In this document: one piece after another, positions 24,978 to 33,775 of the stretch
Layout of the letters: every line of letters begins with the position of its first letter
Numbering within the stretch: position 1 is the first letter of the stretch
Source of the DNA: Nannocystis exedens
GTDB taxonomy: Bacteria; Myxococcota_A; Polyangia; Nannocystales; Nannocystaceae
Length of the DNA: 64,000 nt
Reading direction: 5' to 3'
Assembly: GCF_002343915.1 (NCBI RefSeq)
Contig: NZ_NETK01000001.1
Location: 310,001-374,000 of the forward strand
Made by a program: the position numbers and the translations under genes
Notes under the pieces: model-generated
Told to the model about the DNA's origin: nothing
Database searches by the model: none
Seen by the model: only the letters and a program-made list of their open reading frames with translations

Positions 24978-26306
24978 TCGTGCGGCAGATTCGCTCGCTT
25001 CGGCGTACTTGTGAACGATGTGTGGCGCAGGGAGGGGATAGGCAGACAAGAGCCGATCGAACTGCTTCCATCTGCCTTGAGAGCCTCTCGAACGACGGTC
25101 GAGCCAGTAGTGCCAGACGCGCTGCACCTGGTGCGCGAACCAACGGATGCGTCGGCCATTCCCACTGATGCCGTAGTACGAGTAGTGCCCGGTCATCATC
25201 TGGGACAGTCGCTTGTGCTGGGCCGCCATCGGCTGGTGACGGTTCACCCGGCACCAGTCGCGGATGGCCTTGAGCGCACGCGCATAACGGTCCTTCGCCG
25301 TCCGCTGATGCACCACGTTCTTACCTCGCCTCGATTTCCCCCACACATGGGTGAAGCCGAGGAAGTTGAACGTGGTCGCCTGCGTGGCAGGGTGCCGCCC
25401 TCCGTCAGGGCGCTTGAAGCGGAAGTCGACCATCTTGGTCTTTTCGGGGTGCAGGCTGAGGCCGTACGCAGACAGCCGCTTGCCGAGCACCTCGCGGACG
25501 CGGATGCAGTCGAGGAAGTCTTCAAACCCCATGACGAGGTCGTCAGCAAATCGCACAAGAAAGCAGCGCCTCTTCATCCGAGGCCGAACGTCCCGCTGGT
25601 ACCACTCATCCAGCACATGGTGCAGGAAGATGTTGGCGAGCAGCGGCGAGATCACTCCCCCCTGCGGCGTACCCGTCTCGGGGTGGCTCACCTGTCCACC
25701 CTCAAGTACGCCAGCCTTGAGCCATTTATCGATCATCTTGCGGACTACGCCGTCCACGACTCTCCGGTCGAGAAACTCCCTCAGCCGACGGTGATCGATC
25801 GTGTCGAAGTATTGCCGGATGTCGACATCCAGGACCCATCGGATCGTGCAATCCATGATCTGGTTGCGGATCTCCCGGAGTGCCATGTGCGCCGACCTTC
25901 CGCGCCGGAACCCATACGAGCATGGCTGGAAATCCACCTCGTAGATCGGCTCCAACAGCAACGCGATCGCTCGCTGCGCCACCTTGTCCTCGAACGTCGG
26001 GATCCCGAGCGGTCGCGTCGAGCCGTCCGCCTTGGGAATGTGCGCTCGTCTCACCGGCGGGGCTTTGTAACGGCCGGACTTGATCCGGTCCAGGAGGCTT
26101 TGAAGGTTCGCCTCCAGGTCCTTCTCATAATCTGCCGCGGTCTGCCCGTCGATGCCCATGGCGCCATCCTTCCGCGTCAGGTTGTACGCGTGTCGGAGCC
26201 ATTCGATGTCGAGGTGGTGATTGAGCGAGGTGATCACCAACTTGGGATTGTTCCTCGCCAGCGTGGCTATCCGCGTCTGTTTCGTGGACACGCTTTCGGG
26301 CCTCAT
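24939..26306 (-). CDS. ltrA: Group II intron reverse transcriptase/maturase
   Basis: 455 residues from the ATG at 26306 (MRPESVSTKQTRI); the frame is open to 26375. RT blocks are clear: IPKADGSTRPLGIPTFEDKV, SYGFRRGRSAHMAL, VLDVDIRQYFDTIDHRRL (Asp of the active site), GTPQGGVISPLLANIFL and VRFADDLVMGF (the YxDD box as FADD). A GIIM maturase region follows (about residues 330-410). No HNH or zinc-finger endonuclease domain is seen at the C-terminus. The last codons (TGCGKPARPGL) are encoded by domain V itself, so the ORF overruns domain IV. The protein acts in splicing and reverse-transcription-based mobility. Confidence 0.92.
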   Translation of the reverse strand: MRPESVSTKQTRIATLARNNPKLVITSLNHHLDIEWLRHAYNLTRKDGAMGIDGQTAADYEKDLEANLQSLLDRIKSGRYKAPPVRRAHIPKADGSTRPLGIPTFEDKVAQRAIALLLEPIYEVDFQPCSYGFRRGRSAHMALREIRNQIMDCTIRWVLDVDIRQYFDTIDHRRLREFLDRRVVDGVVRKMIDKWLKAGVLEGGQVSHPETGTPQGGVISPLLANIFLHHVLDEWYQRDVRPRMKRRCFLVRFADDLVMGFEDFLDCIRVREVLGKRLSAYGLSLHPEKTKMVDFRFKRPDGGRHPATQATTFNFLGFTHVWGKSRRGKNVVHQRTAKDRYARALKAIRDWCRVNRHQPMAAQHKRLSQMMTGHYSYYGISGNGRRIRWFAHQVQRVWHYWLDRRSRGSQGRWKQFDRLLSAYPLPAPHIVHKYAEASESAARGTGCGKPARPGL

Positions 26307-26900
26307 AGGACCCTCGTGTTTCTCAGACGCGGTTCTGCCGGCACGGCGCCCCCCTTCCCTCCGCTGGGTCCCCATGAGCCGAGTTCCCCAGCCTCCGCGG
26401 TACTACGAGAGCGCTACGACTTCCCGCCGCCGATACCCGTACACTTATGTATTCGCTTCCGGGCTCCACATGCTGCTCCCAGGTTCGCTCCCGTGCAGCA
26501 GGAGCGCGCTGCACGAGCCAGGTCCGTTCGGGTGCCGTGGACCAAAGCGGCATCTCACATGTGGCGACGACGGGATCTCCCAGGTTCCTGGGCGATCCAT
26601 CCTGTGCCTTTGCCCTGTTCTCAGACCCCGGCCGAGCCTCCCGGTCCTCGCATAACGGACCGGAAAATGCTGTCCCCGTTTCCAACAAAACGAGGACCTC
26701 AGCAGCACATGATGTCGAGGCTCCATAGCAGGGCTTCAGCACCCGCTGTCTACGCTTCACGACGCACGTTACCGTACGCCGTGCAAGACTCGCTTCCGGC
26801 TGGCTGCTCGCCTTTACCGTGGGGGAGTCGAACCCCCTGGATCGCTTTGGAAGGTTTCTGATTTTCCTCTTTCTCCTTCCCCAGGCTTGGCCTGGCGCAA

Positions 26901-27523
26901 GCTGGGCTCACTGCAGGCGCTACTTCTTCAAGGCGCTGGGCACTGAGCCGGAGCTCGCCAGGCACGCGCTCGGGCTGATCCGCAAGCTCTTCAAGGTCGA
27001 AGAGAAGCTGGCCGACGAGAGCCGCAAGCGGCGCGAGTCGGTCCGCCGGAAGCTGTCCGCGCCGATCGTCGACGAATTCTTCGCGTGGTGCGCCCACCAA
27101 TGCGAGGTCGCCCTCGACGGCTCGCCGCTCGCCGCAGCCCTGACCTACGCCACCAACCAGAAGGCCGCGCTGCGGCGCTTCCTCGACGACGGCCGTCTCC
27201 CCCTCCACAACAACATCTCCGAGCGCGCGCTGCGGCGCGAGGCCGTCGGTCGCAAAAACTGGCTCTTCGTCGGCAGCGACGACGGGGCGCGGGCCAACAC
27301 GCTCTTCGTGTCCCTGCTGGCCAGCTGCCAGATGCACGGCATCGAGCCCCTCGGCTACCTCCGCGACCTCCTGTGCCTGCTGCCCTCCTGGCCGCGCCCC
27401 CGCGTCCTCGAGCTCGCCCCCGCCTCCTGGCAGGAAACGCTCAAGCAGCCAGAGGCTCAGCAGCTCCTCGCCGCCAACGTCTTCCGCCGTATCGCCCTCG
27501 GCGAGCATCCGACCGCGATGTAG
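26901..27523 (+). pseudogene. tnpC: IS66 transposase TnpC, 3' part
   Basis: Resumes the TnpC frame after the intron: WAHCRRYFFKAL, LIRKLFKVEEKLADES, then YATNQKAALRRFLDDGRLPL, the HNNISERALR block with the catalytic Glu, and GRKNWLFVGSDDGARANTLF. The tail (DLLCLLPSWP, LLAANVFRRIALGEHPTAM) is typical of IS66. The stop at 27521-27523 is 46 bp from the IS end. No further damage is seen, so precise loss of the intron would restore the gene. Confidence 0.9.
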
Positions 27524-27636
27524 CCCAGGTGCTCGAGGCCGAGCCAGACGCAGTCTGTCGGACGATTACCGGTTGCCGGCGCCGCGCCGCGGCGGCCCTC
27601 CGCGGGTCCGCCGCGTCGGGCCCAACTGCGCGAGGC

Positions 27637-29082
27637 TCACGACGGCGCCGCGCGCCGCCGGGATCTCGCCCTGCGGACGACGCCGATGTATCTGACGATC
27701 ACGCCGAATGCCGACCACAGCGCGAGTGCGGCGAGCGGCCACGCCAGCGCCCTCGGCCAATAAAGGGCGACCCCTGCGGTGGCCAACAGCACCAACGCCC
27801 CCCCGAGCAAGATCCCCGCCTCCGAGCTCCCGAGGACCCGACGATTCGTGATCGCGGCGCCCACAGTATTCGCCAGGCGCAAGGCACCCGCCGCGGCGCC
27901 TCCAGACCCCGCACTGGGTCCGGATCCCTTGGCGTGGCCGCGGCGGCGCGAACGGAGCACGACCTCGGTCGCCCCGCGAAGGTCCTCCTCGTACTGCGCC
28001 TCCATGCGCCGCGCGAACGCCTCGTCCTCGAACGCCACGTCGAGCTCGCAGTTCCCCATCCAGCTGGCGATGTTGAGGTTGCTCGAGCCGACCCGCGCCC
28101 AGCGGCCGTCGACCACCGCCGACTTCGCGTGAAGCATCGTCCCATTCCACTCGTAGACGCGGACCCCGGCCGCGAGCAGCGAGCGAAAGCCCGTGCGTGA
28201 CAGCGCGCCGACGACAGGCAGGTCGCTCGAGCCCGGCACGAGCAGGCGCACGTCCACTCCGTCGCGTGCGGCGGCCGCGAGCCCCTGCACGTACGGTGAA
28301 GTGCCGATGAAGTATGCGTCCGTCAGCCACAGCGTCCGCTGGGCCAGGGCAGTGAGCATCTGATCGAGGCGATAGAGCCCGGCCGTGCTCGGTAATGTCG
28401 CCACCACGCGCACGGCGGTATCGCCCGCGACCGGCGGCGTGTGGCAGAGGATCGACAACTGGGCGGGCAGCGCGTCGCCGAGGCTCGCCCAGTTGTCGGC
28501 GAAGGCCACCGCGAGATCGCGGACCGCCGGCCCGCGCAGGGCGATCCCGGTGTCCCGCCATGCCGCCATGCCGCGTGCCGGATCGCCGAGCCACTCCTTG
28601 CTGATGCACACCCCCGAGACGAAGCCGACCTCGGCGTCGACGACCAGCAGCTTGCGATGATCACGCGACACCCATCCGAACGGACTGGTGACGCTGAACG
28701 GGTTGTACGTGCGGACCTCGCCGCCGACCATGCGCAGCGCCCTCCAGATGTGATCCCGTGATTTGCCCAGGCATCCCAGCCAGTCGCGGATCACGCACAC
28801 TCGGACGCCCGCCGCCGCGCGTTCGGCCAGCGCATCGCGGAACTCGAGGCACAACGCGTCGTCGTCGAAGATGTAATTCTCCAGGAGGATCGACGTGCGG
28901 GCCGCGCGAATGGCCGCCAACCAGGCGTCGAAGTTGGCCCGGCCGTCGATCAGCAACTCGACTGCGTTGCCCTCGATCAAGGGCGCACCGGCGACCCGGC
29001 TGAAGGTCTGTTGCGCGAGGAGGCGAACTGCCGCCTCTTCGCGGGAGGCAGGCGCCACGGGTCGGTCGGCAGGCATCGTCAT
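27637..29082 (-). CDS. Cardiolipin synthase-like phospholipase D family protein
   Basis: 481 residues from the ATG at 29082 (MTMPADRPVAP); 29157 is an alternative start. Two HKD motifs define the PLD fold: SRDHRKLLVVDAEVGFVSG (about residue 165) and MLHAKSAVVDGRWARVGSSN (about residue 315). It has two C-terminal hydrophobic helices (GILLGGALVLLATAGVALYW and PLAALALWSAFGVIVRYI), whereas ClsA has N-terminal helices; this resembles ClsB/YbhO-like enzymes. The likely role is phosphatidyl transfer to make cardiolipin, at the inner membrane. The IS66 element inserted about 60 bp downstream of its stop. Confidence 0.85.
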   Translation of the reverse strand: MTMPADRPVAPASREEAAVRLLAQQTFSRVAGAPLIEGNAVELLIDGRANFDAWLAAIRAARTSILLENYIFDDDALCLEFRDALAERAAAGVRVCVIRDWLGCLGKSRDHIWRALRMVGGEVRTYNPFSVTSPFGWVSRDHRKLLVVDAEVGFVSGVCISKEWLGDPARGMAAWRDTGIALRGPAVRDLAVAFADNWASLGDALPAQLSILCHTPPVAGDTAVRVVATLPSTAGLYRLDQMLTALAQRTLWLTDAYFIGTSPYVQGLAAAARDGVDVRLLVPGSSDLPVVGALSRTGFRSLLAAGVRVYEWNGTMLHAKSAVVDGRWARVGSSNLNIASWMGNCELDVAFEDEAFARRMEAQYEEDLRGATEVVLRSRRRGHAKGSGPSAGSGGAAAGALRLANTVGAAITNRRVLGSSEAGILLGGALVLLATAGVALYWPRALAWPLAALALWSAFGVIVRYIGVVRRARSRRRAAPS

Positions 29083-29343
29083 GATTATGAGGGAGAACCG
29101 GCGGAACGCGCCCGGTGAGCGGCTCGCGCCCGCAGCGAGGCGTGCAGCGGACGCCACGAGGGGGAGCGCTGCGCTCGCCTCGCGTCGGCCGCGCTGCGAT
29201 CCAGCCAGCTCAACCTGGATTCACCCGGTGTCGCGGAGGCCCCGCCGTCGCTGAGCTCAGCGAGCGCCCCTCGACGGACTTGGGCGCGCTGGAAATCCTG
29301 ATCCAGTTCGACCACGACGGCGGCGGTCAGCGGACTGTATTGG
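29083..29343. other. Upstream region of the PLD gene, no gene seen
   Basis: About 260 bp containing the probable promoter of the minus-strand PLD gene. No recognised coding content. It ends where a truncated IS3 end begins. Confidence 0.35.
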
Positions 29344-29447
29344 TGTACTGCCTCGGCTGGCCCGCAACGGGCCTGAGTTTGGTAGAGGAGAGGCGTGGCC
29401 AGGAGGCCCGCATGAAGAAGCAAGAGCGCCGACACTTCACCCCCGAG
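29344..29447 (+). mobile_element. IS3 element, truncated orfA-side end
   Basis: Begins with the inverted repeat TGTACTGCCTCGGC and carries the leader and first ~14 codons of orfA (MKKQERRHFTPE). It is nearly identical to the complete IS3 at 3434-4873, with one T missing in the TTTT run before GGTAGAGGAG. Homology stops at 29447, and the next base starts an IS630 fragment. It is a junction made by deletion or insertion. Confidence 0.85.
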
Positions 29448-29650
29448 GTCGAACGATGGTGCGGGCTCCTCTCCGAGCGCAAGATCAAGCGCTCGTCACA
29501 CCGTTCGACCCTCGCCTCGAGAACGATATCGAGGCGTACATCGCCGCCAGCAACGACGAGCCCAGGCTGTTCGCCTGGACCGAGTCCGCCGAGGAGATCC
29601 TCGCCTCGATCGGGCGGTACTGCCTTCGCACCTTGGACGCGACGGCATAA
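29448..29650 (+). pseudogene. IS630-family transposase C-terminal fragment, frameshifted
   Basis: The first part reads VERWCGLLSERKIKRSSHRS in the frame continuing from the IS3 remnant. The second part, in the frame of 29456, reads LENDIEAYIAASNDEPRLFA and WTESAEEILASIGRYCLRTL before a TAA at 29648-29650. This is the conserved end of IS630 transposases (ERW, then the W-T-x-S-A-x-x-I-L motif). A frameshift near 29500 and the missing N-terminus make it inactive. Confidence 0.8.
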
Positions 29651-29674
29651 AGAGCGGATTTAAGACTCAGGACA

Positions 29675-30262
29675 CTAATTTTGCGGATCGTCCGGGCCCA
29701 TCGGTGCGTCGACGACGGAGTCCGAGGGAGACTCCAGCTGATTTGCGTACGCGGACTCGACGAGCGAGGCGACGCTCCCGGTCTGCGGAGCGTCCGGGCC
29801 CATCGGCGCGTCGACGACGGCGTCCGAGGGAGACTCCAGCTGATTGGCGTACGCGGACTCGACGCTCCCGGTCTGCGGAGCGTCCGGGCTCATCGGCGCG
29901 TCGCCGACGGCGTCCGAGGGAGACTCCAGCTGATTGGCGTACGCGGACTCGACGAGCGAGGCGGCGCTCCCGGTCTGCGGAGCGTCCGGGCCCATCGGCG
30001 CGTCGACGACGGCGTCCGAGGGCGCGTCGACGACGGCGTCCGAGGGAGACTCCAGCTGATTGGCGTACGCGGACTCGACGAGCGAGGTGGCGAGGGCGTG
30101 AGCGACGGGCGTGCGGGGCGACATCGCCGGCCATCGTACACCACGTTCAGGGCGGCCGGCGACCGCCTGCAGGCTCGCCCGCGCGCAGCGCGGCGGCGCG
30201 TCTGCGGGCGGCTCCACGCGAGCATGGGCGAGCTCCGCAAGCGCGAACTCGTCCAGCCGCAT
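29675..30262 (-). CDS. Possible repeat protein encoded by a minisatellite
   Basis: If real, 195 residues from the ATG at 30262 (MRLDEFALAELAHARVEPPA); 30124 is a second possible start. The C-terminal ~145 residues are four imperfect repeats of about 34 residues containing SAYANQLESPSDAVVDAP and MGPDAPQTGS. They are acidic and cysteine-free. Unit lengths (102, 90, 102 and about 126 bp) are all multiples of three, which keeps this frame open but keeps other frames on both strands open too. No signal peptide, and no family is recognised. Coding on the minus strand is preferred because its composition is less Arg-rich. This remains a weak call. Confidence 0.4.
   Translation of the reverse strand: MRLDEFALAELAHARVEPPADAPPRCARASLQAVAGRPERGVRWPAMSPRTPVAHALATSLVESAYANQLESPSDAVVDAPSDAVVDAPMGPDAPQTGSAASLVESAYANQLESPSDAVGDAPMSPDAPQTGSVESAYANQLESPSDAVVDAPMGPDAPQTGSVASLVESAYANQLESPSDSVVDAPMGPDDPQN
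29689..30108. repeat. In-frame minisatellite, about 102-bp unit, four copies
   Basis: Unit starts (CGTCCGGGC) at 29689, 29791, 29881 and 29983 give periods of 102, 90 and 102 bp. The last copy carries an internal 24-bp duplication of GCGTCGACGACGGCGTCCGA plus four bases. Copies are nearly identical, which indicates recent expansion. There are no unique spacers, so it is not a CRISPR array. Confidence 0.9.
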
Positions 30263-30773
30263 GCCGCCGCGCGATCGGACGACCCGCGGGGACATGGCCT
30301 GTCGGGCGCCTGTGTCGAATGAATTCCTGCCGGCGTTCACGAGTGGTGCGTGGTTCAATCGCCATCGATTGCAACAGACGAGAGTGAAAGATGCTCCAAT
30401 TCTCAGGGAAACATTGAATATTACGCACGATCTCCATTGCGAAGGGAAGAACGTGAGCGTCCGCGGCCTTCGGTCGAACTTGTCACATCGGACATTCCCG
30501 AAAGACATATCGAATGACCTCCCACGGACCGGCGCGTCGATTGTTTCGAGACATCTGGCCGCCTCCCCCTCTCGCCTGCGGCTCAGACCCTCCCCCGACG
30601 GAGCCTTGATGCACGGCGGCACATCAGCCGCCGTCGCGTTCGGCGGAGCGTCCGCCCCGCCGCGCAAGATCTCGTGAATCCTCGCCCTGAGACCACCCTC
30701 GCGGCAGCTTGGGCGATCCGCTGCCCGGCCGCCCGCGAGCGGGCCGCCGTCGGTTATAGTCGCGCGCGTCACC
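30263..30773. other. Intergenic region with an AT-richer patch
   Basis: About 510 bp. The segment around 30355-30460 is clearly lower in GC than anything nearby. It could hold promoter elements or foreign DNA. No convincing gene. Confidence 0.4.
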
Positions 30774-32879
30774 ATGCCGACCTCGACCCGCGTCTGTCTC
30801 CTCCTCCTCGCTGTTGCTGCCTGCGACGCCCCGCCGGCCAAGGACGCGCCCAAGGTCGCCACGATCCAGGCCAAGCGCGTCGAGCCGGCCGGCACGGCCG
30901 ACGCCCCGCCCGCCGACACCGGCAGGCCGCCCGACAGCAAGTCCGACGTCCCACCCGTCATCGTTCCGGGCGGACCTGCCGAAGACAGCGTCGTCAGCAT
31001 GCCCGACAGCTTGACCGCGGAGAACATCCCGCCGATCCCGCGGGCGATCGCGGACGGCGTCGGCACCTACTCCGAGGCGCGCTCGGCCCTCGCGCTCGAG
31101 TGGCACCCGAAGGATCACTCGCTGCTGATCCGCACCCGCTTCGCCGACACCGATCAGGTCCACGAGGTCAAGATGGCCGGCGGCGATCGGCGGCAGCTCA
31201 CCTTCTTCAGCGACCGCGTCGGCGGGGCCACCTATCCGCCGGTCGGCGACGGCGGCTTCTTCGTCCTCTCGAAGGACATCGGCGGCAACGAGTTCGCGCA
31301 GAACTGGCGCTTCGATCGCGCCGACGGCAAGCTGACCCTCCTCACCGACGGCGCCTCGAAGAACAGCCTCGGCCCGTGGACCCGCGCCGGCGACCGGTTC
31401 GCGTACACCTCGACCCGGCGCAACAAGAAGGACACCGACTTCTACGTCGTCGACCCGCGCGACCCGAGCAGCGACAAGCTCGTCGCCGAGGTCGAGGGCG
31501 GCGGCTGGTCGCCGCAGGACTTCTCGGCCGACGGCAACCAGCTCCTCGCGCTCGAGTACGTCTCGGTCAACGAGAGCTATTTGTGGCTGTTCGACCTCGC
31601 CACCGGCGAGCGCACCAAGCTGACTGAAAAGACAGGAGACGTCCCGGTCGCCTGGTCGGGCGCCAGCTTCACCGCCGACGGCAAGGGCGTCATCACCACC
31701 ACCGACGGCAAGGGTGAGTTCCGCGAGCTCGTCACCCTCGACCTCGCCAGCAAGCAGACCAGCCCGCTCGGCCCGCCGGTGCAGTGGGACGTCGACAGCT
31801 TCGCGGTCAGCCACGACCGCAAGAAGCTGGCCTCGGTGGTCAACGAGGGCGGCATCGATCGGCTGCGGCTGCACGACCTGCCGAGCGGGCGCGAGCGGCC
31901 GATCAAGACCCGCCTGCCGGCCGGCACGATCGGCGGCCTCAACTTCCACCCCGACGGCAAGCTGCTGGCCTTCACCCTGTCGTCGGCGCGCTCGCCCGCC
32001 GACACCTACGTGCTCGACGTCCAGTCCGGCGTCATCGAGCGCTGGACCGAGAGCGAGGTCGGCACGCTCAACCCTGCCACCTTCAGCGAGCCCGAGCTCG
32101 TCACCTGGAAGAGCTTCGACGGCCGCGAGATCCCCGGCTTTTACTACAAGCCCCCGGCGCGGTTCACCGGCAAGCGCCCGGTCGTCGTCATCGTCCACGG
32201 CGGGCCCGAGGGTCAGTCGCAGACCGGCTTCATCGGCCGCAACAACTACTACCTCAACGAGCTCGGCGTCGCCCTGCTCTACCCCAACGTGCGCGGCTCG
32301 ACCGGCTACGGCAAGACCTACGTGCGCCTCGACAACGGCGCCCAGCGCGAGGACTCGGTCAAGGATCTCGGCGCCGCGCTCGACTGGATCGCCAGCCGGC
32401 CCGACCTCGACGCCGAGCGCGTCATGATCATGGGCGGCTCGTACGGCGGCTACATGACTCTGGCGGCCTCGGTCCACTTCGCCGACCGGATCCGCTGCGC
32501 CGTCGACATCGTCGGGATCAGCAACTTCGTCACCTTCCTCGAGAACACCGAGGCCTACCGCCGCGACCTGCGGCGGGCCGAGTACGGCGACGAGCGCGAC
32601 CCGGAGCTGCGCAAGAAGCTGCTCGAGATCTCGCCGCTCACCCGCGCCGCCGAGATCAAGAAGCCGCTGTTCGTCATCCAGGGCAAGAACGACCCGCGCG
32701 TGCCGGCCAGCGAGGCGCACCAGATCGTCGCCACCCTCAAGCAGGGCGGCACACCGGTGTGGTACCTCGAGGGCAAGGACGAGGGCCACGGCTTCCAGAA
32801 GAAGCGCAACCAGGACTACCAGATGTACGCCACGATCCTGTTCATGAAGAAGTTCCTGCTCGACGGGATGAGCGAATGA
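30774..32879 (+). CDS. S9-family prolyl oligopeptidase-like lipoprotein
   Basis: 701 residues. The N-terminus is a lipoprotein signal (LLLLAVAACDAPP) and a Pro/Asp linker to about residue 75. A WD40/TolB-like beta-propeller (about 85-440; repeats such as WHPKDHSLLIRTRF and FHPDGKLLAFTLSS) precedes an alpha/beta hydrolase with PVVVIVHGGPEGQ, the nucleophile elbow GGSYGGY (Ser556), NDPRVP (Asp640) and EGHGF (His672). This is the S9C acylaminoacyl/dipeptidyl peptidase layout. It is likely anchored in the envelope and cleaves peptides. The stop overlaps the next gene's ATG (ATGA), so the two are co-translated. Confidence 0.92.
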   Translation: MPTSTRVCLLLLAVAACDAPPAKDAPKVATIQAKRVEPAGTADAPPADTGRPPDSKSDVPPVIVPGGPAEDSVVSMPDSLTAENIPPIPRAIADGVGTYSEARSALALEWHPKDHSLLIRTRFADTDQVHEVKMAGGDRRQLTFFSDRVGGATYPPVGDGGFFVLSKDIGGNEFAQNWRFDRADGKLTLLTDGASKNSLGPWTRAGDRFAYTSTRRNKKDTDFYVVDPRDPSSDKLVAEVEGGGWSPQDFSADGNQLLALEYVSVNESYLWLFDLATGERTKLTEKTGDVPVAWSGASFTADGKGVITTTDGKGEFRELVTLDLASKQTSPLGPPVQWDVDSFAVSHDRKKLASVVNEGGIDRLRLHDLPSGRERPIKTRLPAGTIGGLNFHPDGKLLAFTLSSARSPADTYVLDVQSGVIERWTESEVGTLNPATFSEPELVTWKSFDGREIPGFYYKPPARFTGKRPVVVIVHGGPEGQSQTGFIGRNNYYLNELGVALLYPNVRGSTGYGKTYVRLDNGAQREDSVKDLGAALDWIASRPDLDAERVMIMGGSYGGYMTLAASVHFADRIRCAVDIVGISNFVTFLENTEAYRRDLRRAEYGDERDPELRKKLLEISPLTRAAEIKKPLFVIQGKNDPRVPASEAHQIVATLKQGGTPVWYLEGKDEGHGFQKKRNQDYQMYATILFMKKFLLDGMSE

Positions 32880-33733
32880 GCGGCGACAATTCGCAGATGA
32901 TCGCCGACTGGAACGGCCGCGTCGGCGAGGGCTGGCGCGTCCACCAGGAGCGGCTCGACGACATGATGGCCGCCTACGGCGAGGCCGTGCTGCAGGCCGC
33001 GGCCGCGCGTCCCGGCGAGCGCGTGCTCGACGTCGGCTGCGGCGCCGGGGCCACCTCGCTGGCGCTCGCGCGCGCGGTGCAGCCCGGCGGCGCGGTCGTC
33101 GGCGTCGACGTGTCCGTGCCCTTGCTCGAGCGCGCCCGCGAGCGGGCCGCCGCGGCCGGCCTCGACCTCGAGTTCCGCCGCGCCGACGCCAGCGTCGACG
33201 ACCTCGGCCCCGGCGGTTACGACCTGCTGTGCTCGCGCTTCGGCGTGATGTTCTTCGCCGACCCGGTCGCCGCCTTCCGCCACCTGCGGGCCGCCGCGCG
33301 CCCCGGCGGCCGGCTCGTGTTCGTGTGCTGGCGCGCCGCCGCCGAGAACGACTGGGTCGTGCTGCCGCAGCGGGCGCTGCAGGGCATCGTGCCGCCGCAG
33401 CCGCCGCCCGAGCCCTCGGCCCCCGGCCCGTTCTCGTTCGGCGCGCGCGAGCGCGTGCAGGGCATCCTCGACGCCGCCGGCTTCCGCGCCGTCACGATCG
33501 CCCCGTTCGACGCCCCCCTGCGGTTCGGCCGCGGCGACACGCCCGAGGCCGCGGTCGACGACGCCGTCGCGCAGGCCCTCGACGTCGGCCCCGTCTCGCG
33601 CCTGCTCGCGGGCCAGCCGGACGACGTGCGCGCGCGCGGGCTCGCGGCCGTGCGCGCCGCCTTCGCCGAGCGCGCCGGGCCGACCGGGGTGATCATCCGC
33701 GGCGCCGCGTGGATCGTCACGGCCCAGGTCTGA
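32876..33733 (+). CDS. Class I SAM-dependent methyltransferase
   Basis: 285 residues. The ATG at 32876 overlaps the S9 peptidase stop. Motif I is VLDVGCGAGATSLALA (about residue 50), with GVDVSVPLLERARERA as the acidic-loop strand and FRRADASVDDL and LLCSRFGVMFFADP as motifs II/III, a normal Methyltransf_25/11 fold. The first residues (NGRVGEGWRVHQERLD) match a subgroup often annotated as ubiquinone/menaquinone-type methyltransferases, but the substrate is unknown. The stop is followed by the palindrome at 33739-33770. Confidence 0.85.
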   Translation: MSGDNSQMIADWNGRVGEGWRVHQERLDDMMAAYGEAVLQAAAARPGERVLDVGCGAGATSLALARAVQPGGAVVGVDVSVPLLERARERAAAAGLDLEFRRADASVDDLGPGGYDLLCSRFGVMFFADPVAAFRHLRAAARPGGRLVFVCWRAAAENDWVVLPQRALQGIVPPQPPPEPSAPGPFSFGARERVQGILDAAGFRAVTIAPFDAPLRFGRGDTPEAAVDDAVAQALDVGPVSRLLAGQPDDVRARGLAAVRAAFAERAGPTGVIIRGAAWIVTAQV

Positions 33734-33738
33734 CCATG

Positions 33739-33770
33739 GTGGGCACATGTCCCGGCGGACATGTGCCCAC
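33739..33770. terminator. 14-bp perfect palindrome between convergent genes
   Basis: GTGGGCACATGTCC (33739-33752) pairs perfectly with GGACATGTGCCCAC (33757-33770) around a CGGC loop. It lies 5 bp after the methyltransferase stop and 5 bp before the end of the convergent lipoprotein gene, so it could terminate both transcripts, although no T-run follows. It also contains two units of the 14-bp repeat family described at 44009-44106, and may be one of those that became palindromic. Confidence 0.6.
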
Positions 33771-33775
33771 AATGC

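Larger units (their letters stand above)
24905..26900 (-). mobile_element. Group II intron (retroelement), antisense in tnpC
   Basis: The boundaries come from re-joining the TnpC reading frame: 24904 joins 26901, with a 2-bp GC ambiguity. On the minus strand the intron begins TTGCGCC (a variant of the GUGYG start), contains the reverse-transcriptase gene, a typical domain V at about 24977-24944 and a domain VI stem-loop at about 24942-24910, and ends CTACTCGGC. At 1996 bp it is compact, consistent with a protein lacking an endonuclease domain. The ~525 bp between the 5' end and the ORF should form domains I-III. Confidence 0.88.
22815..27569 (+). mobile_element. IS66-family element interrupted by a group II intron
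   Basis: The ends are imperfect inverted repeats: left GTATCCGTCCGGAAGACTGC and, on the other strand at the right end, GTAATCGTCCGACAGACTGC. Exact 8-bp duplications CGGTTGCC flank the element (22807-22814 and 27570-27577), the normal IS66 duplication size. The total is 4755 bp, of which about 1996 bp is the intron, leaving a 2759-bp IS. The gene order is small orf, tnpA, tnpB, tnpC with overlapping start/stop codons. Confidence 0.95.

Noticed and set aside
29330..29350. TGTATTGG directly before the IS3 end, as if two IS3 ends abutted
   Set aside because: The orientation is wrong for a head-to-tail circle junction and only 8 bp match. Probably chance.
29689..30108. Possible CRISPR array
   Set aside because: The repeats are contiguous ~102-bp units with no unique spacers and no cas genes nearby. 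It is a minisatellite.
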